64,000 nucleotides of DNA from Paenibacillus wulumuqiensis (GCF_000971965.1 NZ_KQ040794.1:2235-66234); one strand, 5' to 3'; shown: positions 53,147 through 63,464, counted from the first letter of the stretch. Notes: generated by a model from the letters alone, not told the origin. Translations and numbers: made by a program.

Positions 53147-53164
53147 GTTAACCGTACAGTTAAC
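53147..53164. promoter_or_regulatory. near-perfect palindrome upstream of radA
   Basis: GTTAACCGTACAGTTAAC is palindromic at 16 of 18 positions and sits 23 bp before the radA start. It looks like a repressor-type operator or a short hairpin. It does not match the Firmicute LexA box. Confidence 0.45.
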
Positions 53165-53224
53165 ATCTCATATCTTTTTATCGTATTGCAATGTTTTGAA
53201 TTTTACATTCTATTCTATTATAAC

Positions 53225-53273
53225 ATTAAAAAGGTTGATTCCGCGGGCGATTTTGCCTTTGGAATCAACCTTT
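53225..53273 (-). terminator. terminator of the ctsR operon
   Basis: Minus strand: 13-bp stem AAAGGTTGATTCC/GGAATCAACCTTT (53261-53273 with 53230-53242), an inner GGC/GCC pair, and a short T run. About 60 bp after the clpC stop. Confidence 0.88.
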
Positions 53274-53334
53274 ATTTATACGCTATATCCGTCTGCAGAA
53301 TTCCATTTCATCGAAAAATGGACACCTGCACTAC

Positions 53335-55806
53335 TTATAAATTAGCTTCGTTGGCAGATACACTGTCCGCCTGAGTGGCAGGATCTACCTTGTTTACAGT
53401 CAATGCGCCGTCTTTCTCGTCGATCAGCAGAGTATCGCCTTTGGTGACGCTGCCGGTCAGCAGTTCTTCGGATAGACGGTCCTCGATATGCTTCTGGATC
53501 GCCCGGCGAAGCGGACGTGCACCGTAGGCAGGATCGAATCCTTCTTTGGCCAGGAATGCTTTGGCACTCGCAGTCAAGGTAAAGTCGATCTCATACTCAC
53601 GCAGACGCTTGCGCAGCTCTTCGGACATGAGTGTTACGATCTCGGCGATGTGTTTCTCTTCCAGAGAGTGGAATACGATCACATCATCAATACGGTTCAG
53701 GAACTCTGGACGGAAGTGGCGTTTCAGTTCATCCGTCACTTTGCCCTTCATGTTGTTGTACTCTGCACCCGAATCGAGTGTTGCGGTAAAGCCGAGTGTA
53801 GTGTTCCGGCGGATCGCTTCAGCACCGACGTTGGAAGTCAGAATGATCAGCGTATTACGGAAATCGACAACACGGCCTTTGGAATCGGTCAGACGACCAT
53901 CTTCCAACACCTGCAGCAGGATGTTAAATACTTCCGGGTGAGCTTTCTCGATCTCATCCAGCAGGACAACAGAGTATGGTTTACGGCGAACTTTCTCGGT
54001 CAGCTGGCCGCCTTCTTCATAACCCACATATCCTGGAGGCGCTCCGACCAGACGGGACGTGGAATGTTTCTCCATGTATTCGGACATATCGATCCGGATA
54101 ATGGCATTTTCGTCACCGAACATGGATTCTGCAAGCGCACGGGCAAGCTCGGTTTTACCAACCCCTGTAGGACCGAGGAAGATAAAGGAACCCATTGGAC
54201 GCTTTGGATCTTTGAGGCCGGCACGGGCACGGCGGATCGCACGGCTGACAGCCACAACAGCTTCGTCCTGGCCGATTACACGCTCATGCAGCAGACTTTC
54301 CATATTGAGCAGGCGGTCGGTCTCTTCTTCCTTGAGTTTGGTTACCGGGATACCTGTCCAGTTGGCTACGATATCCGCAATATCCTCCGGTGTTACTTCA
54401 GAGTCGGTACGACCCTGTTTTTCTTTCCATTGGTTTTTGGTAGTATCCAGCTCTTCACGGATTTTCTGCTCGGTATCACGCAGAGCAGCCGCTTTTTCGA
54501 ATTCCTGGCTTTGAACAGCAGCGTCTTTTTCCTTGCGGATGTCTTCCAGACGGCTTTCCAGCTGCTTCAGATTAGGCGGCACGGTGTAAGAGTTCAGCCT
54601 TACTTTGGAACCCGCTTCATCGATCAGGTCAATCGCTTTATCCGGCAGGAAGCGGTCCGTAATATAACGGTCGGACAGCTTGACTGCCTGTTCGATCGCT
54701 TCATCCGTAATTTTCACGCGGTGATGGGCTTCATAACGATCACGCAGACCCATAAGAATCTGTACAGCTTCACTTGGAGAAGGCTGATCTACCGTGATTG
54801 GTTGGAAACGACGTTCCAGAGCCGCATCTTTTTCGATATATTTACGATATTCGTCCAGTGTAGTCGCACCGATACATTGCAGCTCGCCACGGGCCAGAGA
54901 CGGTTTGAGGATGTTGGATGCATCAATTGCACCTTCCGCTCCACCGGCACCGATCAATGTATGCAGCTCATCAATGAACAGTACGATATTGCCTGCCTGA
55001 CGAATCTCGTCCATGATTTTTTTGAGGCGGTCTTCGAACTCACCGCGGTATTTGGTTCCGGCTACGACAGAACCCATATCCAGCGTCATAACACGCTTGT
55101 CACGAAGTGTCTCCGGAATCTCGTTGTTGATAATTTTTTGGGCAAGACCTTCGGCGATGGCCGTTTTACCAACACCCGGCTCACCGATCAGTACCGGATT
55201 GTTCTTGGTACGACGGCTCAGTACCTGAATAACACGCTCAATTTCCTTGCTACGGCCAATTACCGGATCCAGATTGCTATCCTTGGCAATGGCAGTCAGA
55301 TCGCGCGCCAGGCTGTCCAGTGTAGGTGTGCTAACATTAGCAGGTGTACCATGGTGGCTGGATACCGCTTCATTGCTGCCGAGCAGCTGCAGTACCTGCT
55401 GACGTGCCTTGTTCAGGCTGATACCCAGATTGTTGAGCACTCTGGCTGCGACGCCTTCTCCTTCACGGATCAGACCGAGCAGAATATGCTCTGTGCCTAC
55501 ATAGGTGTGACCAAGCTTGCGCGCTTCGTCCATAGACAGCTCGATCACTTTTTTGGCACGGGGAGTGTACGCAATATTGGTAGGCTGCTCCTGCCCTCTG
55601 CCAATCAGGGATTCCACTTCATCCTGAATTTTTTCAAGTCCAAGACCCAGACCGATCAGTGCTTTGGCAGCGATGCCTTCACCTTCACGAATCAATCCAA
55701 GCAAAATATGCTCTGTACCGATGTTATTGTGACCGAGACGAACTGCTTCTTCCTGAGCCAAAGCCAGAACTTTTTGAGCTCGCTCCGTAAATCTACCAAA
55801 CATCAT
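53335..55806 (-). CDS. clpC: ClpC, AAA+ unfoldase of the Clp protease
   Basis: An 823-aa HSP100 protein that feeds arginine-phosphorylated substrates to ClpP. Two N-terminal Clp repeats (about 1-145), AAA-1 with Walker [10 protein letters not shown], a middle coiled-coil with UVR-type residues, and AAA-2 with GPTGVGKTE. The ATG at 55806 is 9 bp after GGAGGTG; an upstream TTG two codons earlier is less likely. Last gene of the operon. Confidence 0.98.
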   Translation of the reverse strand: MMFGRFTERAQKVLALAQEEAVRLGHNNIGTEHILLGLIREGEGIAAKALIGLGLGLEKIQDEVESLIGRGQEQPTNIAYTPRAKKVIELSMDEARKLGHTYVGTEHILLGLIREGEGVAARVLNNLGISLNKARQQVLQLLGSNEAVSSHHGTPANVSTPTLDSLARDLTAIAKDSNLDPVIGRSKEIERVIQVLSRRTKNNPVLIGEPGVGKTAIAEGLAQKIINNEIPETLRDKRVMTLDMGSVVAGTKYRGEFEDRLKKIMDEIRQAGNIVLFIDELHTLIGAGGAEGAIDASNILKPSLARGELQCIGATTLDEYRKYIEKDAALERRFQPITVDQPSPSEAVQILMGLRDRYEAHHRVKITDEAIEQAVKLSDRYITDRFLPDKAIDLIDEAGSKVRLNSYTVPPNLKQLESRLEDIRKEKDAAVQSQEFEKAAALRDTEQKIREELDTTKNQWKEKQGRTDSEVTPEDIADIVANWTGIPVTKLKEEETDRLLNMESLLHERVIGQDEAVVAVSRAIRRARAGLKDPKRPMGSFIFLGPTGVGKTELARALAESMFGDENAIIRIDMSEYMEKHSTSRLVGAPPGYVGYEEGGQLTEKVRRKPYSVVLLDEIEKAHPEVFNILLQVLEDGRLTDSKGRVVDFRNTLIILTSNVGAEAIRRNTTLGFTATLDSGAEYNNMKGKVTDELKRHFRPEFLNRIDDVIVFHSLEEKHIAEIVTLMSEELRKRLREYEIDFTLTASAKAFLAKEGFDPAYGARPLRRAIQKHIEDRLSEELLTGSVTKGDTLLIDEKDGALTVNKVDPATQADSVSANEANL

Positions 55807-55825
55807 ATTCAAGCACCTCCACGGT

Positions 55826-56899
55826 TTAGTCTTCTACGTGTATATTACCCAATTTATCGCGGATCAGCTGCGCCCGGTACATATCGCGTTCTCCTGATCC
55901 CATTTTAACACCGAAAGTTTTCTGAAGGAAACCCGGTTGTGTCATAATCATTAACTCGTTCATCTGCGTAACCGATGTTTTATCAATCAGTCCGAGATCC
56001 ACCCCGAGACGGACATCGGAGATACGCTGAAAAGCTTCCTTGGAATCCATCATGGTCGCATAACAGAGAATTCCGTAAGAGCGCATGATCCGGTCCGTAA
56101 TACGCAATCTTGACTCGGTCAGCAGACGGTTGCGGGCATGCTGCTCGTACTCGATAATTTGAAGTACTACGCTGCGCAGGTTATCAATAATCTCTTCTTC
56201 GGACAGCCCCAGTGTAATCTGGTTGGAAATCTGAAAAATATTACCGATCGCCTCACTGCCTTCACCATACAACCCCCGTACGGCAAGTCCGACCTGCGAG
56301 ACTGCCGACAATATGCGGCCCACCTGATTCATGATTGCCAGCGCCGGCAGATGCAGCATCACCGAAGCGCGCAGCCCGGTTCCCATATTCGTAGGACAGC
56401 TGGTCATGTATCCGCGGTGAGTATCAAACGCATAGTTAACGGCCTTTTCAAAAGCATCGTCAATTGCTGAGGCACGCTCCCACGCTTCCTGAAGCTGAAA
56501 TCCCGGATACAGACACTGAATCCGCAGATGATCCTCTTCATTCAGCATGATGCTTACCGACTCATCCTCGGCCAACAGCACGGCTCCTGCTCTGGAGTCA
56601 TTAATAAGGCTCGGACTGATCAGATGCTTTTCCATCAGTACTTCCTTATCCACATCGTCCAGTTCCTTGAGTATAATCGGCTCAAACGGGCCGACACTCT
56701 GTACGGGCTCGCTGCTTAATGCTCCAATAAGCTGCCCCTGTACTTCTTCCGCCTGTTCGGCAGAAGCTACGATGGGAAACGGGTGCTGAACCAGATTGCG
56801 TGCAATACGCACCCTGCTGCTGATCACAACATCCGAATGATCTCCGCCTTCTTTCATCCATTCACTCAAAGGCTTCTCGGTAAAACGGAGATTCGGCAT
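55826..56899 (-). CDS. mcsB: protein-arginine kinase McsB
   Basis: A 357-aa phosphagen-kinase-fold enzyme that phosphorylates arginines, marking proteins for ClpCP and inactivating Cts[12 protein letters not shown] is near residues 26-36 and the catalytic-site segment [20 protein letters not shown] near 164-183. Sits between mcsA and clpC with 13- and 19-bp gaps. Confidence 0.97.
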   Translation of the reverse strand: MPNLRFTEKPLSEWMKEGGDHSDVVISSRVRIARNLVQHPFPIVASAEQAEEVQGQLIGALSSEPVQSVGPFEPIILKELDDVDKEVLMEKHLISPSLINDSRAGAVLLAEDESVSIMLNEEDHLRIQCLYPGFQLQEAWERASAIDDAFEKAVNYAFDTHRGYMTSCPTNMGTGLRASVMLHLPALAIMNQVGRILSAVSQVGLAVRGLYGEGSEAIGNIFQISNQITLGLSEEEIIDNLRSVVLQIIEYEQHARNRLLTESRLRITDRIMRSYGILCYATMMDSKEAFQRISDVRLGVDLGLIDKTSVTQMNELMIMTQPGFLQKTFGVKMGSGERDMYRAQLIRDKLGNIHVED

Positions 56900-56912
56900 A
56901 CGACATTCCTCC

Positions 56913-57437
56913 TTACGACTCCTGTGAAATTTGCTTTTCCAGTCCGCGGATCTGATCTCTCAGCTCTGCAGCCTGTTCAAATTCCTCATCAGCAATGCTC
57001 TTCTGCAGCTGCTGCTTGAGCTCATGCATCTGCTGTCTGATCTTGATCTGGACTCCTGCACGGCCAGGCAGTTTGCCGGTATGAGCGGTACTGCCGTGTA
57101 CTCGCTTGAGCAGCGGGTCCAGCTTGTCATCAAATGTCTTGTAACAGGAACTGCAGCCAAAACGCCCCAGCTTGCGGAATTGCGTATAGGTCATTCCGCA
57201 TTCCGGACATTGTAATTCCTGTACAGCCGGTCCGGGAACCTGCCCTTTGTTGCTGGAATCAAAGTCCATTAATCCGGACAGCAGATTATGAATGGAAAAT
57301 CCTCCGGATGTACCCGGAATCAATTCACCCTTTTCACGGGCACAATGTTCGCAAATATGAAATTCCGTTTTTTCCCCATTTACGATCTTGGTAAAATGAA
57401 GAGTAGCCGGTCTCTTTTGACATTCCTGACAGACCAT
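56913..57437 (-). CDS. mcsA: McsA, activator of McsB
   Basis: A 174-aa protein with four CxxC pairs (C3/6, C29/32, C77/80, C95/98) forming zinc sites, and a C-terminal UVR domain (DEEFEQAAELRDQIRGLE). It activates McsB and modulates CtsR. The start is the ATG of MVCQECQKRP, after AAGGGGGT. Confidence 0.95.
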   Translation of the reverse strand: MVCQECQKRPATLHFTKIVNGEKTEFHICEHCAREKGELIPGTSGGFSIHNLLSGLMDFDSSNKGQVPGPAVQELQCPECGMTYTQFRKLGRFGCSSCYKTFDDKLDPLLKRVHGSTAHTGKLPGRAGVQIKIRQQMHELKQQLQKSIADEEFEQAAELRDQIRGLEKQISQES

Positions 57438-57462
57438 CAAAATTACCCCCTTCGCCAGATGA

Positions 57463-57921
57463 TCAGGAACCAAGCAGTGAAATCAGCATGGCCTTCATCA
57501 TCCTTGCACGGACTTCATCCCGGTAGGGAAGATTAATTGAAATGACATCCCGGCATACGACAGAACGCATCAGCTCGGCTTCACGCTTGGAGATCAGCCT
57601 TGCTTCCAGCAGCTGGTAAATAAGCCCTTCTGCGGCTACCTGACTCATGTTCTGACCGATACTTTCGTGAATATGCGTATGGATCGTAGAATGACCGGGC
57701 AGTTCGATACGCCGTATGCGGATATATCCCCCGCCTCCCCGCTTGCTTTCGACGAGGTACCCTTTTTCCAGGGTAAAGCGGGTACTGATTACATAATTGA
57801 TCTGCGAAGGAACGCAAGAGAACTGGTCAGCCAGATCATTGCGCTGAATCTCGATCGCTCCTTCACCTTCCTGAAGTATCCGTTTTAAATATTGTTCGAT
57901 AATGTCGGAGATATTACGCAT
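57463..57921 (-). CDS. ctsR: transcriptional repressor CtsR
   Basis: A 152-aa repressor of class III heat-shock genes. The winged helix and glycine-rich wing read QINYVISTRFTLEKGYLVES and KRGGGGYIRI, the DNA-contacting beta-hairpin. Start ATG lies 5 bp after GGAGGAGG. First gene of ctsR-mcsA-mcsB-clpC, autoregulated through the CtsR box upstream. Confidence 0.97.
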   Translation of the reverse strand: MRNISDIIEQYLKRILQEGEGAIEIQRNDLADQFSCVPSQINYVISTRFTLEKGYLVESKRGGGGYIRIRRIELPGHSTIHTHIHESIGQNMSQVAAEGLIYQLLEARLISKREAELMRSVVCRDVISINLPYRDEVRARMMKAMLISLLGS

Positions 57922-58126
57922 TGTATCCTCCTCCATGTATAGTTAAACCTGCAAACATGAATTCGCCAATGATAATATCAAAGTCCACATAAATATCACT
58001 TAACCATAAATTTCATGGTCAGAAACGAACGTTCGTCATAAACTGTACGACATTCGGAACAGATCATTCCTTTGCAGGATCACATCCATTCTACAGGCAG
58101 ATATACTGGCGCAATTGTTCGCTGAC

Positions 58127-58143
58127 TTTGACTTTCTTTGACT
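58127..58143 (-). promoter_or_regulatory. CtsR operator
   Basis: Minus strand AGTCAAAGAAAGTCAAA, an exact fit to the CtsR consensus of two GTCAAA heptads in tandem. It overlaps the expected transcription start of ctsR. Confidence 0.92.
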
Positions 58144-58150
58144 TTATAAT

Positions 58151-58178
58151 ATTATACCATAAAATCCCGTTTTGCCAA
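58151..58178 (-). promoter_or_regulatory. ctsR operon promoter
   Basis: Minus strand TTGGCA (58173-58178), 16-bp spacer, TATAAT (58151-58156), directly upstream of the CtsR box. The leader to ctsR is about 220 nt and contains a 12-bp perfect palindrome, ACGAACGTTCGT (58025-58036). Confidence 0.75.
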
Positions 58179-58218
58179 TAGCAGACGGGAGATCTTTGCG
58201 GTTGTTTTATATGCCGTC

Positions 58219-58247
58219 TTGACGTTATTCCTCCCATCCAGTACACT
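58219..58247 (+). promoter_or_regulatory. serS promoter
   Basis: Plus strand TTGACG (58219-58224), 17-bp spacer, TACACT (58242-58247). The divergent ctsR promoter is about 40 bp away. Confidence 0.75.
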
Positions 58248-58253
58248 AGCACA

Positions 58254-58486
58254 AATAAATATTATGAAACGGCCATTGAAAGGAATCCAACCTGGAGGCG
58301 TTCTCGTCAAGGAACAGCGGCAAGTGACAGACATGACGCTGTATCCCTAAGTTAAACGGTATTCGCCCGTTATCGCGAAACCTGAGCGGATCGGAGTCGA
58401 CATGTACTCCGGTCAAGTTGGGTGGCACCGCGAGCAGAACGCTCCTCGTCCCAAGTTGATGAGGAGCGTTCTTTGTGTTTTTTCAG
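58254..58486 (+). promoter_or_regulatory. T-box riboswitch controlling serS
   Basis: The plus-strand leader ends with the T-box GGGTGGCACCGCG (58420-58432), followed by a terminator of AACGCTCCTC/GAGGAGCGTT (58439-58448 with 58461-58470) and a T run to about 58483. Uncharged tRNA-Ser should favour the antiterminator. A UCC triplet is present in stem I near 58340 but the specifier is not certain. Confidence 0.93.
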
Positions 58487-58536
58487 AATCCATGGCAGTG
58501 AACAGCATTGCCTATTTGAAAAGGAGCGAACCACCT

Positions 58537-59832
58537 ATGCTGGATATTCAGTACATTCGACAGAATGCCGACACCCTTCAGGAAATTGCCAACAAAAAGC
58601 ATATCCAAATCTCCATTGCAGAGCTGCTGGAACAGCATCAGCTGCGCAGTCACACTCTGCAGGAGATCGAACAGCTGCGTCAGCAGCGCAACACACTCAC
58701 CCGCGGAATCAGCGAGCAGATCCGTACATCGGCTGATACAGCCGAAGAGATGAAGCAGCGGGTCAGGGACATTAACGTCCAGCTGCAGAAGCTGGAGCAG
58801 CAGGCCAGTCAGGTGCTTGAGAAATATGATGCTCTGATGGCGATCGTTCCCAATACGGTATCGCCGGACACACCGGATGGAGAGTCTGACGAAGATAACG
58901 TACTGCTGCGGCAGATCGGTATGCCGCCAGTGTTTACTTTTCCTGCGAGGGATCATATCGAGCTGGGCGAACTGCACGACATGATCGACACTGCGCGCGG
59001 GGTCAAAGTCAGCGGCAGCCGTCATTATTATCTGAAAGGTAACGGTGTGCTGCTGCACCGTGCCGTCCAGCAGCTTGCCTTTGACCTGTTAATGGGCAAA
59101 GGATATACTCCGCTGGAAGTTCCTCTAATGGTTCGCGGCTCGGCTCTGCACCATACGGCCTTTTTCCCGCTGGGCATGGATCAGACATTCCGGATCGGGC
59201 AGGAAGATCACTGGCTCACCGGTACTTCCGAAGTGGCGCTTGTGTCGTATTATCAAAATGAGATCATTGATCTGGCGGAAGGTCCGATTCGTCTCGCGGC
59301 TGCCTCGCAGAGCTTTCGCAGTGAAGTAGGCTCGGCAGGACGGGATGTGCGCGGATTGTACCGTGTGCATCAATTTGCCAAAGTCGAACAGGTTGTCCTT
59401 TGCGAAGCCAATCCCGAAGTCTCAGAACGTATTCATCAGGAAATTACAGCCAATGCAGAAGAATTGCTGCAGCTGCTGGAGCTGCCTTATCAGGTCGTAG
59501 CGGTATGCGTCGGCGACATGTCCCAAAAAACCTACAAACAGTATGATATCGAAACCTGGATGCCCGGGCGGCAAGCATACGGGGAGACTCACTCTTCGTC
59601 GAATCTGCATGATTTCCAGGCTCGCCGCGCCAACATCCGCTATCGTACAGAAGCCGGAGAGCTGCGATTCTGTCATACGCTCAATAATACGGCAGTAGCG
59701 TCGCCGCGTATTCTGATTCCTCTGCTGGAGAACCATCAGCAGGAAGACGGCAGCATTTATATACCTGCCGCCCTGCGTCCTTATATGAACGGGATGGAAT
59801 TGCTGGCTGCCCCACCTGTCACGATTAACTGA
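58537..59832 (+). CDS. serS: seryl-tRNA synthetase
   Basis: A 431-aa class II synthetase and the only plus-strand gene in the window. The N-terminal coiled coil that binds the tRNA long arm spans about 28-100; motif 2 lies around FRSEVGSAGRDVRGLYRVHQ and motif 3 near NTAVASPRILIPLLENHQ. The start is the ATG of MLDIQYIRQNA, after AAGGAGCG; the longer frame is within the T-box leader. Confidence 0.97.
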   Translation: MLDIQYIRQNADTLQEIANKKHIQISIAELLEQHQLRSHTLQEIEQLRQQRNTLTRGISEQIRTSADTAEEMKQRVRDINVQLQKLEQQASQVLEKYDALMAIVPNTVSPDTPDGESDEDNVLLRQIGMPPVFTFPARDHIELGELHDMIDTARGVKVSGSRHYYLKGNGVLLHRAVQQLAFDLLMGKGYTPLEVPLMVRGSALHHTAFFPLGMDQTFRIGQEDHWLTGTSEVALVSYYQNEIIDLAEGPIRLAAASQSFRSEVGSAGRDVRGLYRVHQFAKVEQVVLCEANPEVSERIHQEITANAEELLQLLELPYQVVAVCVGDMSQKTYKQYDIETWMPGRQAYGETHSSSNLHDFQARRANIRYRTEAGELRFCHTLNNTAVASPRILIPLLENHQQEDGSIYIPAALRPYMNGMELLAAPPVTIN

Positions 59833-59882
59833 ATAGAGCTTGGATAGTTTGCTTTGCCTTATTACACAGTGAATCCTATTGT

Positions 59883-59925
59883 ACGTTTAAAAGGAGCCTC
59901 CATCAGGAAAGCTCCTTTTAAACGT
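59883..59925. terminator. bidirectional terminator between serS and the sugar ABC genes
   Basis: A perfect 15-bp inverted repeat, ACGTTTAAAAGGAGC/GCTCCTTTTAAACGT, with a 13-nt loop. Both sides have T-rich 3' arms, so it can serve convergent genes serS (plus) and the permease gene (minus). Confidence 0.9.
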
Positions 59926-59956
59926 ATCTATCAACAGCTGTCTACGAAATGAAATA

Positions 59957-60856
59957 TCACCCTTTGACCGAACCGGCAGCCAGTCCTTCGACAATCCGGT
60001 TGCTCAGCAGCAAAAAGGCGATCAGTATGGGAAGAATGCTAATCATCAGTGTAGCCCCGATCGCTCCCCAGTCTGTCAGATATTGCCCCACAAAATTATT
60101 CACCCCTACCGTCAACGTTTTCCAGCGGTCCGAGCTGATAAATGTATTCACAAATACAAACTCATTCCAGTTATAAATCATATTGATAATCGCTGTGGTG
60201 GCAAGCACGGGCGTCGTCAGCGGCAGCACAATCCGGAAAAAGATCCGGTGCACCGAGCAGCCATCCATTACGCCCGCTTCCTCAATCTCGCGCGGAATGG
60301 CTTGGTAAAACCCGAGCAAAATCATAATTGTCACCGGCAGATTAAAAGCCGTGTACGATAAAAGGACCGAAAGCGGATTGTCGATCAGATGCACATGTTT
60401 AAAAAAGTTAAACAGCGGGATCAATGTGGAATGTAGCGGAATCATCAACCCCACAATAAACAATCCCAGCACGAACTTGCTCCATTTCCAATTCATTCTT
60501 GTAATCGCAAAAGTCACAAAGCTGGCCAGCACAATCGTTAACAGAACAGCCACCACGGTATACCAGACACTGTTGAAAAAATACAGATTAATATGGCCCT
60601 GGCTCCATACTTTTGGATAATTGGACCATTGCGGATGCTGAGGCAGCGCAAATGGTGACATACCGAATACTTCCTGATTCGTTTTCAGTGAAAATAAAAG
60701 CAGCCAGAACAGCGGGTAGATCTGGATAACCGCCAGTATCCCAAGAATCAGATAAAGTACACCAAAACCGAGACGACTCCCAAAGGATGCTTTGACCCGT
60801 GTATCCTGGACAGTGTCGGACCCTTTATGTGCGGCAAATTCATTCATTATGTTCAT
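59957..60856 (-). CDS. carbohydrate ABC transporter permease (CUT1, MalG type)
   Basis: A 299-aa permease with six membrane segments and the EAA loop EIEEAGVMDGCSVHRIFFRI (about residues 205-224) that docks the ATPase. It ends with GLAAGSVKG, as in MalG-like proteins. No ATPase gene is in the operon; such systems often share an MsmX-type ATPase encoded elsewhere. The start could be 60856 or the ATG three codons downstream. Sugar substrate unknown. Confidence 0.9.
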   Translation of the reverse strand: MNIMNEFAAHKGSDTVQDTRVKASFGSRLGFGVLYLILGILAVIQIYPLFWLLLFSLKTNQEVFGMSPFALPQHPQWSNYPKVWSQGHINLYFFNSVWYTVVAVLLTIVLASFVTFAITRMNWKWSKFVLGLFIVGLMIPLHSTLIPLFNFFKHVHLIDNPLSVLLSYTAFNLPVTIMILLGFYQAIPREIEEAGVMDGCSVHRIFFRIVLPLTTPVLATTAIINMIYNWNEFVFVNTFISSDRWKTLTVGVNNFVGQYLTDWGAIGATLMISILPILIAFLLLSNRIVEGLAAGSVKG

Positions 60857-60864
60857 CCACTCCC

Positions 60865-61743
60865 TCAGTATTGGACATCTTCGCCCGATGTGGTCAGTTT
60901 GCGGATCAGCCAGGTCATCAGCAGACAGATCAGCAGCAGGGCAAAGCCGATCGCACTGCCATAGCCGAAATTGTATTTGCTGAACGCTTCACCATACATA
61001 TAGGAGGCCATCACTTCACTCGCATGATTCGGCCCGCCGCCGGTCATCACAAAGATCAGGTCAAAATATTTCAGGGAACCGACCAGCGCCAGTATAATCG
61101 TAACTTTGAATACCGGAGCAATCAGCGGCAATTTGATTCGGGTAGCTACTTGCCATGGTGTTGCACCATCGATTGTAGCGGCTTCCATCACTTCTTCCGG
61201 TACATTTTTAAGAGCGGCATAATAAATGATGATGTAAAATCCGGCATACTGCCATACAATCGGTACAAAGATGGCAAACAGTACAATATTCGGATCGGAC
61301 AACCAGAGCGGCGGGTTTTGTACACCCATGCTGATCAGCAAATGATTGATTATGCCATTGGATGGATCATAGATTTTGGACCACAGCTGGGCAATCGCTA
61401 CCGAGGATAGCAGCATGGGAATCAGATAGATTTTGCGGAACAGATTGGCACCCTTGATCCGGCTGGCCAGTACCATCGATACAGCCAGATAGATCAGCAG
61501 ACTGAGTGTGGAGCAGATGCCGAGCAGTACGGAATGATAGGTGCTTTTCCAGAACATTGAATCATGAATGAGCTTGTTGTAATTACCCAGACCGATAAAC
61601 TTCATCGGTGCAAAGCCTTTCCAGTCCATCATGCCATAGTAACCGGTAAGCACCAGGGGAATATAAATGATAATCAGAATCAGAATCAGCGCCGGTAGTA
61701 CATACAGCGCAATCGCACTCCTGTTGGACATGACAGCTTTCAC
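60865..61743 (-). CDS. carbohydrate ABC transporter permease (CUT1, MalF type)
   Basis: A 292-aa permease with six membrane segments and EAA loop EVMEAATIDGATPWQVATRI. I favour a GTG start at 61743, 7 bp after GGAGG; an ATG at 61749 two codons earlier is close to that site. A longer frame upstream is unlikely. It is 8 bp upstream of the second permease gene. Confidence 0.9.
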   Translation of the reverse strand: MKAVMSNRSAIALYVLPALILILIIIYIPLVLTGYYGMMDWKGFAPMKFIGLGNYNKLIHDSMFWKSTYHSVLLGICSTLSLLIYLAVSMVLASRIKGANLFRKIYLIPMLLSSVAIAQLWSKIYDPSNGIINHLLISMGVQNPPLWLSDPNIVLFAIFVPIVWQYAGFYIIIYYAALKNVPEEVMEAATIDGATPWQVATRIKLPLIAPVFKVTIILALVGSLKYFDLIFVMTGGGPNHASEVMASYMYGEAFSKYNFGYGSAIGFALLLICLLMTWLIRKLTTSGEDVQY

Positions 61744-61763
61744 AAGCATTCCTCCTCCTGACA

Positions 61764-61792
61764 GTGGGGAAGGCAGCTCAGTCACCTTCCAC
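61764..61792 (-). other. hairpin between binding-protein and permease genes
   Basis: GTGGGGAAGG (61764-61773) pairs with CCTTCCAC (61785-61792) with one bulge, just before the permease ribosome binding site. Such hairpins after the binding-protein gene often raise its expression relative to the permeases. The 238-bp spacer otherwise shows nothing. Confidence 0.55.
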
Positions 61793-61981
61793 CATTCAAT
61801 CACAAAACACGTATGGTACAGCATTCGCATTCGTCAAAATAAGCCTTCCGGCTATGGAGAGATAATCAGTATCCAGAATATACGAACTTATTCAGTACGG
61901 TATAGTTTTTACCTCTTCATCTATAAAGCAACCTTTGCGGATAGTGACCCATAATCAGCACTCACCATCATCGACACCGTG

Positions 61982-63307
61982 CTAATTGCTTTCTTCCGCC
62001 AGTGCAGCCGCGGTCTGCTGGACAAATTGCTGTGGTGTGATCTGTTTGCCAAACAGGGCAGCAATCAGGTCATGATGCAGTTCGGCCACATTTGGACTGG
62101 CCTGGGTGTCAAAATAAGTAGTGACGTTGGAAGCGGTGCTCAGGTCTTTCAAAATCTCTACATACATCGGATCCAGCTTTTTGCCGTCCGTGTCCACTTT
62201 GGTAGCGGGAATGACGCCTGCATCAGTGACCGATTTGTCACCCCACTCTTTGACCAGAAAAGCCGCAAAATCCTTGGCCTGTTCTTTCACCTCGGAATTC
62301 TCTGCCACGAACAGCCCAACGCCCGGTCCGCCGACATAGCTGTTGATGTCTGTTCCTTTGCCGCCTTCATACAGCGGGAACTTGAAATAACCGATTTTGT
62401 CCTTGAATGCCTGCGGAACATCCGGACTGGTAGTATAATTCGGCAGCTCCCATGTTGCTGTTAGGAACATGGCCGCCTGCTCGTTCATAAAATACCCTTT
62501 GGCTTCATCGTTGGACAGACCGCTGTTTCCTTTCTCAAATGTATTCATGTCCACCAGACTCTGTACTTCCGTAGCCGCCTGGACAATCGCCGGATCGTCA
62601 AAGCTGCGCTTACCCTGGATAACGTCGGTCAGAATCGTTGGCCCGCCGATCCGGTCCACCAGATACATAAACCAGAATGAGCCCGGCCAGCCTTCCTTAT
62701 TGCCTACTGCAGCTGGAATCACCTTATTGTCATTCAGCGTTTTGACGATATTTTCGAGTTCACTGTATGTTTTGGGCACTTGGAGATTATATTTTTTGAA
62801 TAATTCCTTATTGTAGAAAATGTATGAAATATTCAGTTCGAGCGGCATACCATACGTTTTGCCATCGATCGCATAAGATTCTTTGACACCCGGAATAAAG
62901 TTGTCTTTCAAATTGGCATCGATCACATCATCCAATGGTGTAAAGAGCTGTCCTTCCACATAAGGCTTGAGAAACCCATCCGACCAGGTCATGCCTACAT
63001 CGGGAAGTTCATTGGAGGAAGCCAATACTTTCAGCTTTTCACGATACTGATCGTTCCCGAGAATCTCAGTCTGGATCTTGATATCCGGGTGCTGCTTCTC
63101 GTAATCCTGTATGATCTCATTCACAATCGTATACTGCGCATTGGAGCTGCCTTCCGGCCATAAATGCATAAACTTGATTACGGTCTGCCCACTGCCGCCA
63201 CCCTGGCTTCCACTTGCACTCTCCCCCGTCGAATTACATCCTGCAAGAGCAACAGACAACATCATCAATAAAGCCAGCACAATAGGAAGCGCTTTCTTTT
63301 TGGTCAA
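61982..63307 (-). CDS. extracellular sugar-binding lipoprotein (CUT1 family)
   Basis: A 441-aa solute-binding protein. It starts at TTG 63307, 7 bp after AAGGAGGT, and has a signal peptide with lipobox VALAGC (lipidated cysteine C24), followed by a Ser/Gly linker and the family-1 binding fold (IKFMHLWPEGSSNAQYTIVN). It delivers sugar to the two permeases downstream. The substrate cannot be told from sequence alone. Confidence 0.92.
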   Translation of the reverse strand: MTKKKALPIVLALLMMLSVALAGCNSTGESASGSQGGGSGQTVIKFMHLWPEGSSNAQYTIVNEIIQDYEKQHPDIKIQTEILGNDQYREKLKVLASSNELPDVGMTWSDGFLKPYVEGQLFTPLDDVIDANLKDNFIPGVKESYAIDGKTYGMPLELNISYIFYNKELFKKYNLQVPKTYSELENIVKTLNDNKVIPAAVGNKEGWPGSFWFMYLVDRIGGPTILTDVIQGKRSFDDPAIVQAATEVQSLVDMNTFEKGNSGLSNDEAKGYFMNEQAAMFLTATWELPNYTTSPDVPQAFKDKIGYFKFPLYEGGKGTDINSYVGGPGVGLFVAENSEVKEQAKDFAAFLVKEWGDKSVTDAGVIPATKVDTDGKKLDPMYVEILKDLSTASNVTTYFDTQASPNVAELHHDLIAALFGKQITPQQFVQQTAAALAEESN

Positions 63308-63464
63308 TGAAACTACCTCCTTCATCGGTTTATAGCCGTATGACTATAGATTCAGTCTAACAGCTGGCTCCGATGCACATAAGGCAACAGCGATTGGTAA
63401 AAATTCTCTTTTTATTGGAGGTTTGGTATATGAATGGTATAAGAGTAGACCGCCTGCTTTTTGT

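Noticed and set aside
53488-55908. Very long plus-strand open frame of about 800 codons opposite clpC and mcsB
   Set aside because: It is antisense to well-supported genes, has no ribosome binding site and its translation is rich in Cys, Phe and Thr with no domain. It is a codon-bias shadow, as are similar frames opposite rpoB, rpoC, fusA and tuf.
58025-58036. LexA (SOS) box before ctsR
   Set aside because: The palindrome has CGAAC directly joined to GTTCG; the Firmicute LexA box needs four bases between the half-sites.
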